Below, in pieces: positions 38,601 through 46,785 of a stretch of 64,000 nt of DNA; the stretch's first letter is position 1, and each line of letters opens with the position of its first letter. Source of the DNA: Heterobilharzia americana. Taxonomy: Eukaryota > Platyhelminthes > Trematoda > Strigeidida > Schistosomatidae. Both the position numbers and the translations under genes were made by a program. The stretch is taken from NCBI GenBank assembly GCA_944470555.2, contig OX104132.1:12719755-12783754 (forward strand). The letters are read 5' to 3'. The notes under the pieces were generated by a model that searched no databases, was not told the origin of the DNA, and saw only the letters and a program-made list of their open reading frames with translations.

Positions 38601-41600
38601 TGAAGTAGAGTGGAATTTCACTATAGTTCTTTTATTACATGCCTCACAGTGAAACAGTATGATTTACTGGAAACAATAGCTCTAATTAAAATGGTCTGAC
38701 AGTACACTTATCACAAAAAACCCGTTTAAAGCAGTCAGTTCCAGTTTAAAATAGATATGACCACTGGGAAACTCAATTATCATTTCGTCAACAAGAGTAA
38801 ATTGTTTTACGATGATACGTTTCATGGAGTCCTTGGTCAGATAGACACCAACAACGCAGGAGTTAACGCGACGCTGGTTTCTTTTAGTCACATGATAAAA
38901 ACTATACTACACACTTTTGTTTTCTAATTCTTTGTTTCAGCTACAAGATTCGATATACTTCTCAGTCAATGAGTAGTCATTTACTCGTTATTTTCCGGTT
39001 AAACATCCTCCTAGCCAAAAGTCATACTTTTTCGTTTTAATTCACAGACTGGACACATGCGGTATACTGGTGACTTGAAAGTTGTGGGTGAGAGTTAACA
39101 TAGGTGTGAATGATCATCGAATTTGAATTAACAGCTTTCAGATCATTGGTTATCTTCTGAATGTGCTAAAATTTTATACTACTAACTACATACGCACAAC
39201 TAATATGGATTGAAAACGCATGGCTGTTTATTTTTCACGTTGATAACTAACCAGAAAGTCTTTAGATACAATCAATATCCTAACTTTAAGTAAATATAAC
39301 CTATTTGGATTAGGACGCAAAAACCTGGCTTGGTAAATAGTTTGACGAGAAAAAGAGAGGTAACGTACTTCTATTCTTATTTAAAGTTTAAATAACAAAA
39401 ATAAAATGTAATTCAGTAGTGCATGCCCAGAGATTATCAACAGTATTTAGTGGAGCTATTTGCAGGAGAGAGTTAAGTCAATATCAACATGGAATCTGGT
39501 AGTACTGCACAACCGTCCAAGTTGCAATACCACATCATGATACAAGACACGAAGATGAACAAATACGGAAGAAAGCAATCAAATTGGTAGAAAGTCGTTA
39601 TAAGAGAAGATGGTATGAAACAGTGAACAAATATGTTGCACTTCTGATGAAGACAATGTTTGGATACATCTGCACCAATGAAACAGATCCAAAACCACGT
39701 CACCTCGAGTTCCCAATCATCGATTTGGATTGCCACGAGGACATGAACCAGGAAGTCTACATTTCATCACGTGGCTCAAACAAGCATTCAGAGATCCCAT
39801 GGAATGGTGCCACGCATAAGTTTGGACACCATTAACCTTTTTCAGGTCAAACGTGGGCATTATGTCTAAGCCATCACTATTATAGGACAAGTATACTGCA
39901 TTGTAGTTCGTGCTGTCCTGCAATACGTCTGACATGATTATTAAAGGTAGAGAATTTGAAGCGGTTACAAGTTTTTGATCAAATGTATCTTTGTAGCATT
40001 GCTCATATTTGGTGGAACCACCATATCAGCAATGTCGAGATTAGATGACGGGTAATAATAGGTGAGGGGGAAAAGTCAGTCGACGAGGTTGTGAACCTTC
40101 ACCGATTGAGGTAGCTTGGATATGTGCTGCGTATGCCAAGTTACTCTCTACCCCGACATGGAATGCTAGAAGTTGGATTGGGTTGGAAGACGGCCCAGGT
40201 TGGCCGGACCAAGATGTGGCACCAGTAAATGAGGTCGCTGAAACGATAGGAATTAGTGGTTGGCGAGTCTTGGTGATATAGCTGAAAATAGGTCACAGTG
40301 GCGCAGATATATTCCCTCTGAACTCTTTAGCTTGGATATTTACACTAACTGTTATCTTCAAATAGTTTATTTGCTCGCAGAACTTTGAGTAATTTGATAT
40401 CAATCTTTTCTTCCCAACTGTTCTTTGTATTCTACTGTGAAGTGCGGCAACTGAAACCGATGCACTAGTGTGCGAGGTTGTACGTTGATCATATCTGTTT
40501 GTCTGACTCAATCATCTGAGTCGATGAAAGTTCACAAATAACCGGTTTACCTCTTTTCCCTAAAAGTGTATGAGTGACTTTTACGTTATTAACGTGGTTC
40601 CACGACACACGGTCTAAGCTACGAAGGCAACGGTGATAGAACAACAAGCCTTCTTATAACGTCTTCCTTTAGTGACCATGTTTCATAGTCATACGGTAGA
40701 ACGCAGTAGAACTTCTACAAAACATAATCGACTCTCAAGGCAATCAGATATCACACTGGTGCAATAGATGGCGTAAGTCGGCGAAAGGGGAGCGCATAAG
40801 TATATAGACAGTTATATAACCTCGGACATAACGGCTACTCCCCAATTTCGTTTATTGATAGTGTCAGATTTATTCCTTGATTATAAAGTCAAAGTACAAT
40901 ACACCAGTACTGCATCGGTTACAAGATGAAAGCTTAATAAATGAAGGATTTTTTGTGACTAACAAAGATGGAATATTAGTAGTGCACCATCATCTATAAA
41001 ATGATACCTACTTTTGCCGACAAGACTAGGAATTCAAAATACAGATACCTAAAACTCGAAAGAAACAAAACTAGTTCCAAGTGGTTCAAATTGTCTTACT
41101 ACATTTCATTTTCTGACGGTATCGTTTCATCAGTTAGCACTAGAGAAAATAATATAAATATGCACAGTCACGCAGATATATTCAAAAGGATCCATTTAAA
41201 TACCTTCCACTCCAAGGTGCAATAACACCAGCATATGTAAGTCCAACAACAGCAAGGAAAATAACCCCAGCGAAGAAAACAGCTCCAAACGTAAAAATTT
41301 GCTTCAGTGCATCAGATGGGACCCGGCTTTGTAGGTATTTGAAGAAAGCTACAACCTGAGTAAAAATATGTTTTTAAACAGTAGGTATTCCAGCCAGGGT
41401 AACTGAATGATAGGTATATGTAGACAGTACACCATTATTATTTTAAGGATAGAAATGAAATTAGTTTGTTCATATTTAGAAGTTATTGATGCAAAACATG
41501 GCATAATTATGTAACAGATCAGATTGCTATACTTCATACTAGGACATTAATGCGGGAGTCGATAAGAAGAAATACAAGGCAATGAAAATATCAGTATTCT

Positions 41601-44600
41601 CAGATGACCATAATACATAGAGGATATGGAGGTGGGTAGGACGATGTTACGGAATACGACAATTTACATGAGGATTGTGTGCGAATACATCTACATCCCC
41701 TCTATGCAATTTTGAACATTCCTTAACCACTATGACAACTTTAAAACTGATGTCTAACGCTGACAAGTAGCATTCTTGGCTGAAATACGAAGGCTAATCT
41801 TCGAATTAGGAATCAATTTTAGTCGGTTTATATCTCATCCCTGCTAAGGGATCTTACAAACTTCCACTTTACCGGACGGTATTTAAATTGTTAGTTATCG
41901 CAATTCGGATAAATATAGATCACTCATAATTACGATCAAATTGTACGTCTGCTAGGTGAATCAGCACATCACAATAGTTTTTCTGAAAGGATTATTCACA
42001 CTTCAGAATACTTTGAAAAACCAAAATATCTGGAAATACTTTCTACTCACCATTACACTCTCGAAAGCACGAATCTCAGATATAGAGGTATTGTCTAACA
42101 GAATTACTGGTCGATCTAGAGCACTCAGATGACGTAGTCCTGTTAGGTGAAGACGCAGATAAGATGCAGTCTTCTGGAAAACTTGGGTATCAATTCCAGA
42201 ATGTTTGGGATGCGTTTCTCTATCCAAATACAAATTGTTGCTGGAAGACTGGTCTTTACTGATGACCTGCCTAACAACAAAAGGTAAAGTGCTTGAGCAT
42301 GTTGACCGCATCACTTACATATAAAGTAAGACAGTCTTGGTGGATCAGTGGCTGATGCAGTCTCTGCACGGATACAAGCAGCTAATGGGTCATGGGTTTT
42401 AACACTGTTCCCCTTACCGAGGTGTATGCAGACAGTTAGTATACAGGTGTGGCTAATCGTCTACTGCACAAATGTGAACTAAGTTGCTGAGCCTTTTGAT
42501 TCGACTTCAGTTCTATTAAGGGTTGAATGTACTGCGCTGCAGTCCACTCTGTTCTATCATATGGATATGAGACGGCTACTAGGAGTAGAGAATACGAGGT
42601 TACAGGTATCTGATCACCACTGCCTTCGTAGCATGGACCGTCGACCATGTGGTCACCATGTCAGTAATGTATAGTTTTATGGAGAAACGGAGCGTTAGTT
42701 AGTGAAGTTGTGAACTTCCATCGATTAATATGGCTGGGACATGTGTTAAATATGCTTAGTTGACATCTTCTTCGTCCCACGAAGCTAAGTGAAGTAGGTT
42801 TACGTTGGAAAAAGGTTACGGATAGCCAGATTAAAATATGCCATCAGTCCACTAAGTCCTTCAATGTTGTTCCATTTTTATTGATTTATTAGACTTATCA
42901 CAATCTAACAGTAGTTCAGTGGATTACGTTTCGGACATAATTTATTGTCTATAGTCATATCAAGATAACCACACACCTTTGAGACATCCTTTATACTGTC
43001 CTAGTTTCTTGGCCCTTTTTGTGGTATGGACTGCGAGATTTTACATGTCCGGAACAGGTGATGAGTTATTCCTGTCGCATGTATTAGGTGCTGATTGATT
43101 TGATAGACAAAAATTCAGTTATCAATCCCTAACTGGCTTTTACCGTACCATCCTATGGTGTGGTCGTGTGTAATCACATGCATAGCTATGGCTGGGCTTT
43201 TTTCTAAATTTCTTACCTTGTTAGGATCTACTAATTTTGACCCAGCTAGGTTTTTGTGTTCGGATAGCCTAATTGATCCTGGTCGATTACTTTAACCTAT
43301 GTATTTGACCTCGCAATCGTTGCAATGGATTTAGTACAGTTATTTTAATAGGACCTTTCAACCTGCAAAGCCTATTTCGAAGTGAGTTTGTAGGTTTAAA
43401 TGTGGCTGCAATCTAAACCTCATTGATAATCCTACGTAGTGTTTCTGAAGTACCTTCTTGGTATGGTAATATTGTAGAGGTTTTAAATTCTCTCTTCACA
43501 GTACTGCCACTACTATTATTAACATCTGTGTTACCAATATTTTTCTTACGACTCCTAAGGAACCTATCAATTAATTTAGAAGGGTAATCGTTAGTGAGTA
43601 AGCTGTTTCTAATGTAACTGGTTTCTTGCTTTGGGTCTGTTTTACTAGTAAGTTTTCTGGCCCTGTTATTTAGATACTTTACCAAGCCAACTTTATCTGA
43701 CATAAAGTGAGATGATTTAAAGTCTAAGTAACTATCTGAATGTGGTTTTCTGTAGACGCTAGTGTCTAAACTCCCATTTTGTTTCCGTTTTGTTCTGTAA
43801 TCCAACATCGCTAATCCGTCCACAAATGTTAGTGAGCCATACAGTGAAGTGTACTTTCCGATTGGGGTCCGTGTGACAACAGAAACCAGGTGTACAACGC
43901 ATAGGTGATATGTATGGAATTGATCCCAGTTGTGCCGATGTATCTTAACTTTAGTCGTTATACACAATTTAGTATTTTCTTATTCCACCTTAATATAGCA
44001 CGACTTTCTACAACTTTTGGCGGCTTTCTCATTTCTTTGTCTTTCAAGTGTTTTCCCACTTGATGTGATGATATGAGGCACGGCAACTTGGATTTTTATG
44101 CAGTAATTCTTAGTCCTACGTGGGTCTTGTCTACCTATCTGTCTTCGAATAACACACAACGGTTGGAAAATATTTTCGTGATGTATAAAAGATAAAACCC
44201 AAGTTCGATCACTGAAATGGGATATTTGCTGTAAAAGGGCTCAAAATACTACGATACCATACGAAAATCATCTACATCATACTAAGAGCATTAGACGTCG
44301 AGGTACCGGCTGAATGAAATGGACTCTATCAGCGACTACGTGCATATTTATGTACTAGGTAATGAACCTCAGTAAATGTGAGGACTAACAATAGTACTTG
44401 GCCGCTAAAACCCATGAGCCAACATTTGAAGTCGAATGCCTGGACCAAAGGCTATATCCTCACCTGCCCGCTACTTTTCAGTTGACTACAGAACATTGTT
44501 AAACGAATATTATCCGTTTCCAGTTTTTTAATCTCCACTTGTGCTTCAGAAAAAGTAACCTGGCCGGAGAATTTCGCAACATCCCCACTGCACCAGTGTA

Positions 44601-45681
44601 CAGCCTGAATTTTGACGTGTAGAATGACGAAAAGTTGTCGTCCACTCATCTTTTAAAAGGGGAGACAAAGGATTGTTCGGTAAATATATAATAAGCTACT
44701 TAAACAGCGATTAAGTACTTTAATTGCTATGTTGATAATGACTATAACGGCAGAAATAAAAAACCTACTTACCTGGAGAAGCGCAAATACTCCCACTGAT
44801 GCCATATGTTCACTGGTGCGCAATGGTTGGAAACCAACAAAAGGTATTTGCATTGACATTAATAATCCCAAGATGAAAAATGTTGTGTATGCTACGTACA
44901 ATTTAGCACTATAACGCTGCATAATAAGTAGCACGAAAATGTGCAGAGGGATAAGGTTTATGATGAACACGTATCCACCCCAAGCAGATACCATATAAAA
45001 GTATGAAACTGCACAAAATGCTGCCCAAGAAACCTTCCCCGTCTTAACAGCCTTGATCCACAAGTAGTACGTAAACATCAGTGCAAAAATAGCGATTCCT
45101 TCGTTATCATAACTCCCCGCAGCTGAACGGCTTATATAACCAGGTGCTAAGGAAAAATAACACTTAAAACGAAGGTTACCTATTGCAATAAAGCAAGCGG
45201 CGAACAACCCTGCCCCTTCATTCCATATTTCCTTTGTGAATAAATACGTCGCGATGGCAGTCATGCCACTGAATATAGGAGCGAGAAAAACACAAACTTC
45301 GCGTATATGTACCGGGAAATTTAGGAGTTGACACATGTAGTGGATGAATCCTACAATACGCTAATAAATATATATATGCAAACCTGAAGTTATCATCAGA
45401 CCGGGATAAACAGTCCCACCAACAATTCTTCCAAGAGGATACCAAGCGGTGCTATCGAACCAATTATAAAAGCTCTTGAAACTATTTTCAACCATCTGCT
45501 TTGTTGCCCGGTAGTTGAACCATGGGTCAAATTCATGGATGACACTTTCAAAGCGTATAACTGAGAAGAGACGTATGCTGAACCCAACAATCCATGCCAG
45601 AAGCAGGATAGAGAACGTTATGAGGCCTGTACGACCTTTAGTCGAGACTGAAGACAGCCGACCAAAAGTAAAGTCGAACAT
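23216..45681 (-). CDS. STT3B: STT3B-type catalytic subunit of oligosaccharyltransferase, nine exons
   Basis: Transfers the preassembled oligosaccharide from dolichol pyrophosphate to Asn of N-X-S/T sequons in the ER lumen. I joined 45681-45384, 45350-45180, 45146-44773, 41355-41204, 34206-33789, 33241-33003, 29060-28874, 28286-28131 and 23623-23216; every join keeps frame and the total is 800 residues, between human STT3A (705) and STT3B (826). Visible motifs: EFDPWFN with catalytic Asp near residue 52, DNE at 170-172, SVSE at 351-354, WWDYG at 570-574 and DNNTWNNSH from 588. Wording such as [38 protein letters not shown] and [16 protein letters not shown] fits the STT3B rather than the STT3A paralogue. 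Many hydrophobic segments precede the luminal C-terminal domain. Gene identity is near certain; the exact 3' end is less so, because a strong GTAAGT donor (23248 downward) sits 11 codons before the stop. Confidence 0.95.
24000..24095 (-). repeat. tRNA-like SINE head in STT3B intron 8
   Basis: Minus strand reads AGTGGCTAGCTCAATGGTAA (A-box-like) and GGTTGCGTGTTCAATCCCTG (B-box-like) about 55 nt later, then GGCGGGGTTGTGGGTGTGCA. It lacks the shared tail of the other copies, so it may belong to another SINE family. Confidence 0.5.
24800..25680 (-). mobile_element. Penelope-like element fragment, RT part, in STT3B intron 8
   Basis: The best frame is 25674-25294 (126 codons): [60 protein letters not shown]. 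SFDVxSLFxxxPLxET is the RT motif of Penelope-like elements. Downstream (25290-24800) the match continues in broken frames. The element is on the same strand as STT3B. Confidence 0.75.
25690..28125. other. STT3B intron 8, remainder: no recognised feature
   Basis: AT-rich intronic sequence. A tRNA-like stretch may lie near 27960-28025 but is too weak to call. Confidence 0.4.
28131..28286 (-). CDS. STT3B: STT3B exon 8
   Basis: Codes residues 614-665 in phase 0. Reads [20 protein letters not shown] then [14 protein letters not shown] and [17 protein letters not shown]. The GEHPxxIRExD wording is STT3B-like. Acceptor CCCTTAG, donor TCC|GTAAGT. The frame runs on past the donor into intron 8. Confidence 0.95.
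28874..29060 (-). CDS. STT3B: STT3B exon 7 (WWDYG catalytic signature)
   Basis: Codes residues 551-613. After a TTTGTAG acceptor it reads [18 protein letters not shown], then WWDYG (570-574), the peptide-acceptor recognition signature of all STT3/AglB/PglB proteins, then [26 protein letters not shown]-glycosylation sequons lie at Asn 589 and Asn 593, as in other eukaryotic STT3s. Ends EAYK at a perfect AAG|GTAAGT donor. Confidence 0.96.
29690..31300 (-). mobile_element. RTE (SR3/Perere-like) copy in STT3B intron 6
   Basis: Minus strand: RT opening [41 protein letters not shown] (31270-31080), [20 protein letters not shown] and [20 protein letters not shown] (30930-30786), then [40 protein letters not shown] (30440-30260), and the family 3' end (CACTTGATG... 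to the TGTTGA terminus) near 29790-29690. The palm segment with YADD is not intact. It is 5' truncated. Confidence 0.85.
30155..30448 (-). pseudogene. RTE C-terminal domain fragment
   Basis: 97 codons: [50 protein letters not shown]. It differs from the 59.5-61.2 kb copy mainly by substitutions and stops short at VVNLHRLR. Confidence 0.7.
31400..32990. other. STT3B intron 6, remainder: no recognised feature
   Basis: AT-rich; short frames only. Confidence 0.4.
33003..33241 (-). CDS. STT3B: STT3B exon 6 (Ser/Thr linker and last membrane segment)
   Basis: Codes residues 472-550 plus two bases. Opens with an acidic then Ser/Thr-rich linker ([13 protein letters not shown]), then a hydrophobic segment ([19 protein letters not shown]) and the conserved [20 protein letters not shown]...LDDFR lead into the luminal domain. 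Acceptor TTTTCAG, donor CCG|GTAAGC. No initiator Met lies at its head, so it is only found by reading splice borders. Confidence 0.93.
33789..34206 (-). CDS. STT3B: STT3B exon 5 (SVSE motif)
   Basis: Codes residues 332-471. Begins after a TTACAG acceptor with [26 protein letters not shown], including the SVSE motif (351-354) of the flexible external loop, then [37 protein letters not shown] and [20 protein letters not shown]. The last part is a polar, Ser/Asp-rich loop (about 408-471). Ends in GNKK at an AAG|GTAATT donor; further reading is intronic. Confidence 0.94.
34600..36900 (-). mobile_element. RTE-like element of another subfamily in STT3B intron 4
   Basis: Minus strand: endonuclease motif [20 protein letters not shown] and [20 protein letters not shown] (about 36640-36470), RT opening [20 protein letters not shown] and [13 protein letters not shown] (about 35530-35420), [19 protein letters not shown] (35300-35240) and a [12 protein letters not shown] box near 35090. 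The wording differs from the other RTE copies in the window. Broken by many stops; limits approximate. Confidence 0.65.
37000..39690. other. STT3B intron 4, stretch without recognised feature
   Basis: Frames of up to 87 codons occur (for example 38142-38405) but they resemble no family I know and show no splice-bounded conservation. Confidence 0.4.
39690..39830 (-). mobile_element. RTE 3' region fragment
   Basis: The segment ATCGATTTGGATTGCCACGA...GGAAGTCTACATTTC...CATGGAATGGTG matches, base by base with substitutions, the 3' region of the RTE copy at 17120-17240 in the same orientation. Confidence 0.55.
39950..40330 (+). mobile_element. RTE C-terminal fragment, plus strand
   Basis: AAGTCAGTCGACGAGGTTGT, then CACCGATTGAGGTAGCTTGG, GGACCAAGATGTGGCACCAG, CACAGTGGCGCAGATAT: the same order as 60650-60945 of the RTE copy at 59.5-61.2 kb, with short deletions. 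Confidence 0.75.
40480..40810 (-). mobile_element. RTE C-terminal fragment, minus strand
   Basis: The reverse complement matches 60430-60680 of the RTE copy at 59.5-61.2 kb (GCCATCTATTGCACCAGTGT, AAACATGGTCACTAAAGGA, TTGCCTTCGTAGCTTAG). Together with 39950-40330 it forms a divergent pair. Confidence 0.7.
41204..41355 (-). CDS. STT3B: STT3B exon 4 (short, membrane segments)
   Basis: Codes residues 282 to 332 in part. Bounded by TTTACTCAG at the 5' side and AAG|GTATTT at the 3' side. The reading [11 protein letters not shown]...[13 protein letters not shown] fits the family segment between the VFALLQ and [11 protein letters not shown] blocks of the neighbouring exons. It contains no Met near its start, so it is easy to miss in ORF scans. 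Confidence 0.93.
42080..42870 (+). mobile_element. RTE (SR3/Perere-like) copy in STT3B intron 3, antisense to the gene
   Basis: Plus strand matches 60110-60820 of the RTE copy at 59.5-61.2 kb: GTCCTGTTAGGTGAAGACGC, AAATTGTTGCTGGAAGACTG, GTTGACCGCATCACTTAC, CTGCACGGATACAAGCAGCT. The YADD-like site is HSDD. A SINE-like 3' part sits inside it at about 42380-42475. A segment like the RTE 3' terminus follows at 43985-44125, beyond a Penelope-like insertion. Confidence 0.75.
42900..43970 (-). mobile_element. Penelope-like element, RT tail and GIY-YIG endonuclease remnant, in STT3B intron 3
   Basis: The main frame, 43967-43413 (184 codons), reads [21 protein letters not shown], YNxRARKLTS-like [14 protein letters not shown] and [17 protein letters not shown], the RT C-terminal part of Penelope-like elements. 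Past its stop, in shifted frames to about 43140, the minus strand reads [10 protein letters not shown] and [16 protein letters not shown] and [17 protein letters not shown], a GIY-YIG nuclease pattern. The N-terminal RT part is missing. Broken, hence dead. Confidence 0.8.
43985..44125 (+). mobile_element. RTE 3' terminus fragment
   Basis: CCACTTGATGTGATGATATGAG, GGCAACTTGGA, ATGCAGTAATTCTTAGTCCT match the terminal 3' region of the RTE copy at 59.5-61.2 kb (61078-61145). Probably the far end of the 42080-42870 copy. Confidence 0.6.
44330..44450 (-). repeat. tRNA-derived SINE-like repeat, 3' part, in STT3B intron 3
   Basis: Minus strand: GGCTCATGGGTTTTAGCGGC, CAAGTACTATTGTTAGTCCT, then GAGGTTCATTACCTAGTAC; the shared tail with substitutions. 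Confidence 0.5.
44773..45146 (-). CDS. STT3B: STT3B exon 3 (DNE motif)
   Basis: Codes residues 157-281. Holds [16 protein letters not shown] with the DNE metal-site motif (170-172), then [26 protein letters not shown] and [17 protein letters not shown]. Ends after ...VFALLQ at a perfect CAG|GTAAGT donor in phase 0; the frame then runs on to an in-intron stop near 44653. Confidence 0.95.
45147..45179 (-). other. STT3B intron 2, 33 nt, frame-preserving
   Basis: Runs GTAACC...TTTTTCCTTAG. Its length is a multiple of three and it has no in-frame stop, so unspliced reading inserts 11 foreign residues between FIAI and APGYISRS, where the family has none. Same length as intron 1. Confidence 0.92.
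45180..45350 (-). CDS. STT3B: STT3B exon 2
   Basis: Codes residues 100-156 plus one base. Contains [17 protein letters not shown] and [12 protein letters not shown], membrane-embedded segments conserved in STT3 proteins, with STT3B-like wording (APxFSG, AACFIAI). Ends at a G|GTAACC donor. Confidence 0.92.
45351..45383 (-). other. STT3B intron 1, 33 nt
   Basis: Starts GTTTGCATAT and ends ATTGTAG. Removing exactly 33 nt gives [14 protein letters not shown], which aligns without gap to the family (TSAxIxHxLxxxx). An earlier AG within the intron would leave only 23 nt and spoil the alignment. Small 5' introns are known for schistosome genes. Confidence 0.88.
45384..45681 (-). CDS. STT3B: STT3B exon 1 (start codon, first membrane segment, first catalytic Asp)
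   Basis: Codes residues 1-99 plus one base. The ATG at 45681 is followed by a short polar N-terminus, a hydrophobic segment at about 19-36 and then [14 protein letters not shown], the conserved first luminal loop with the metal-binding Asp. The exon ends in GLMITS at a CAG|GTTTGC donor. The stop-free frame runs on a little into the intron, so an unspliced reading misplaces the C-side of this exon. Confidence 0.93.
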
Positions 45682-45820
45682 TACTCACCAACCCGAAAGT
45701 CGCGGGTTGCCACAAAGCTTCAAGAGATGACACGTGTAAGACAATACACAACGCTCGAGGTCATATAGATTCAAACGTTCCAATATCGAATGCCCGACAC
45801 GTGTTCCCCAATCCAACATC
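45682..45820 (-). promoter_or_regulatory. Short 5' flank of STT3B with two CACGTG E-boxes
   Basis: Only about 140 bp separate the STT3B ATG from the 3' end of CR1 element B. In this space are two copies of CACGTG (45731-45736 and 45798-45803), 67 bp apart, each within the palindrome ACACGTGT. No TATA box is evident. That these are functional bHLH sites is inference. Confidence 0.4.
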
Positions 45821-46089
45821 CAATATTGATAGCGTGAGCGTAGAAAACTGGTAGTTTTTGATCTCTCGCGTCTAGTTCTCAGGGCTTGGTTCCAGTTGTT
45901 CGGTTTACTCCTGCAGTTAACGAGGAAATCCCCTCTGCTTTCTTGCTTTCAGCTTAGGTGAGGTGGATGTTTTGTGGGTTAGTAAATTGTAATTTGTAGA
46001 GTGATTAGGGAGCTACGGGCTGCTGAGAAGTTTAGGGAACTGCCGTGACTCCTATCCGTGTGGGTACCTGTAAGAGAATAGTAAGGTAG

Positions 46090-46205
46090 TAGCAAAAGAA
46101 TGAAGAGAGAATAAAAAAGAGAAGAAAAAATGACAATGGGGGAAGAGAAAGGGGAAGGAGAAGAAAAGTAGAGAAGAAACAGAGAAATAAGAATGAAAGA
46201 AAAGT
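46090..46205. repeat. Polypurine tract (polypyrimidine in the CR1 sense)
   Basis: About 115 bp, nearly all A and G on the plus strand. It is part of the 3' UTR of element B and has a diverged partner in copy C2 (54825-54960). Confidence 0.7.
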
Positions 46206-46417
46206 ATCTGTGAATTGCGTGAATGGTCGCGTGGGTTTGGTTCCTACAGAAGAATTAGTAGGTAATGTGGATGTATTAAGGAGGGAGTTGGGGGCTAGTG
46301 AGGTTGGTGACTACCTGAGTACGTCCGTGGTAGTCCATGCGAGGTGACATAACTGTCTAATCGTCTCTGGAATGAGTCGATTGAAAGAGCTATAACGATA
46401 TGTCACGGTAAGGCATT

Positions 46418-46768
46418 TCATAAAGCACATACTCTTAGGGAGAAAAATTTGGGCCCGACTATGGTGTTGGCGCCCTGGCGTGCTGTTTTAATGGGGTCCC
46501 CTCGTGAAGATCGCTGAATTGCAGACAGAAATGATTTGTTTGCATGGTCTGCCTGATGGGCGATCTTGTACGCCATAATAGGGCCACCCCTTTTTCTGCG
46601 ATAACCCAAGGTAAATAGGTTTAGGTGTTTAAGTCTTTCGGGATACGTCTTTCCCCTTAGCCCCACAACTGATTTTGTTGTAGTTCCTTGTATTCTTTCA
46701 AGGAGATTAGAGTCTCTCTTGAGTGTTGGAGGAGCCACCGTATTGAAGACCTCTAGATGTGGCCGCAC
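46418..46768 (-). pseudogene. RT C-terminal domain of CR1 element B
   Basis: 116 codons: MRPHLEVFNTVAPPTLKRDS, GLRGKTYPERLKHLNLFTLG, YRRKRGGPIMAYKIAHQAD. It ends VCAL at a TGA where relatives continue with Trp (WNALP). The same 116 residues, with the same stop, occur on the plus strand at 54252-54602. Confidence 0.8.
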
Positions 46769-46785
46769 GTGGGAGTTGAAAATGG

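Noticed and set aside
44452..44649. 65-codon minus frame just downstream of STT3B exon 3 as a further exon
   Set aside because: No match to STT3; exon 3 joins directly to 41355 in frame and in alignment.
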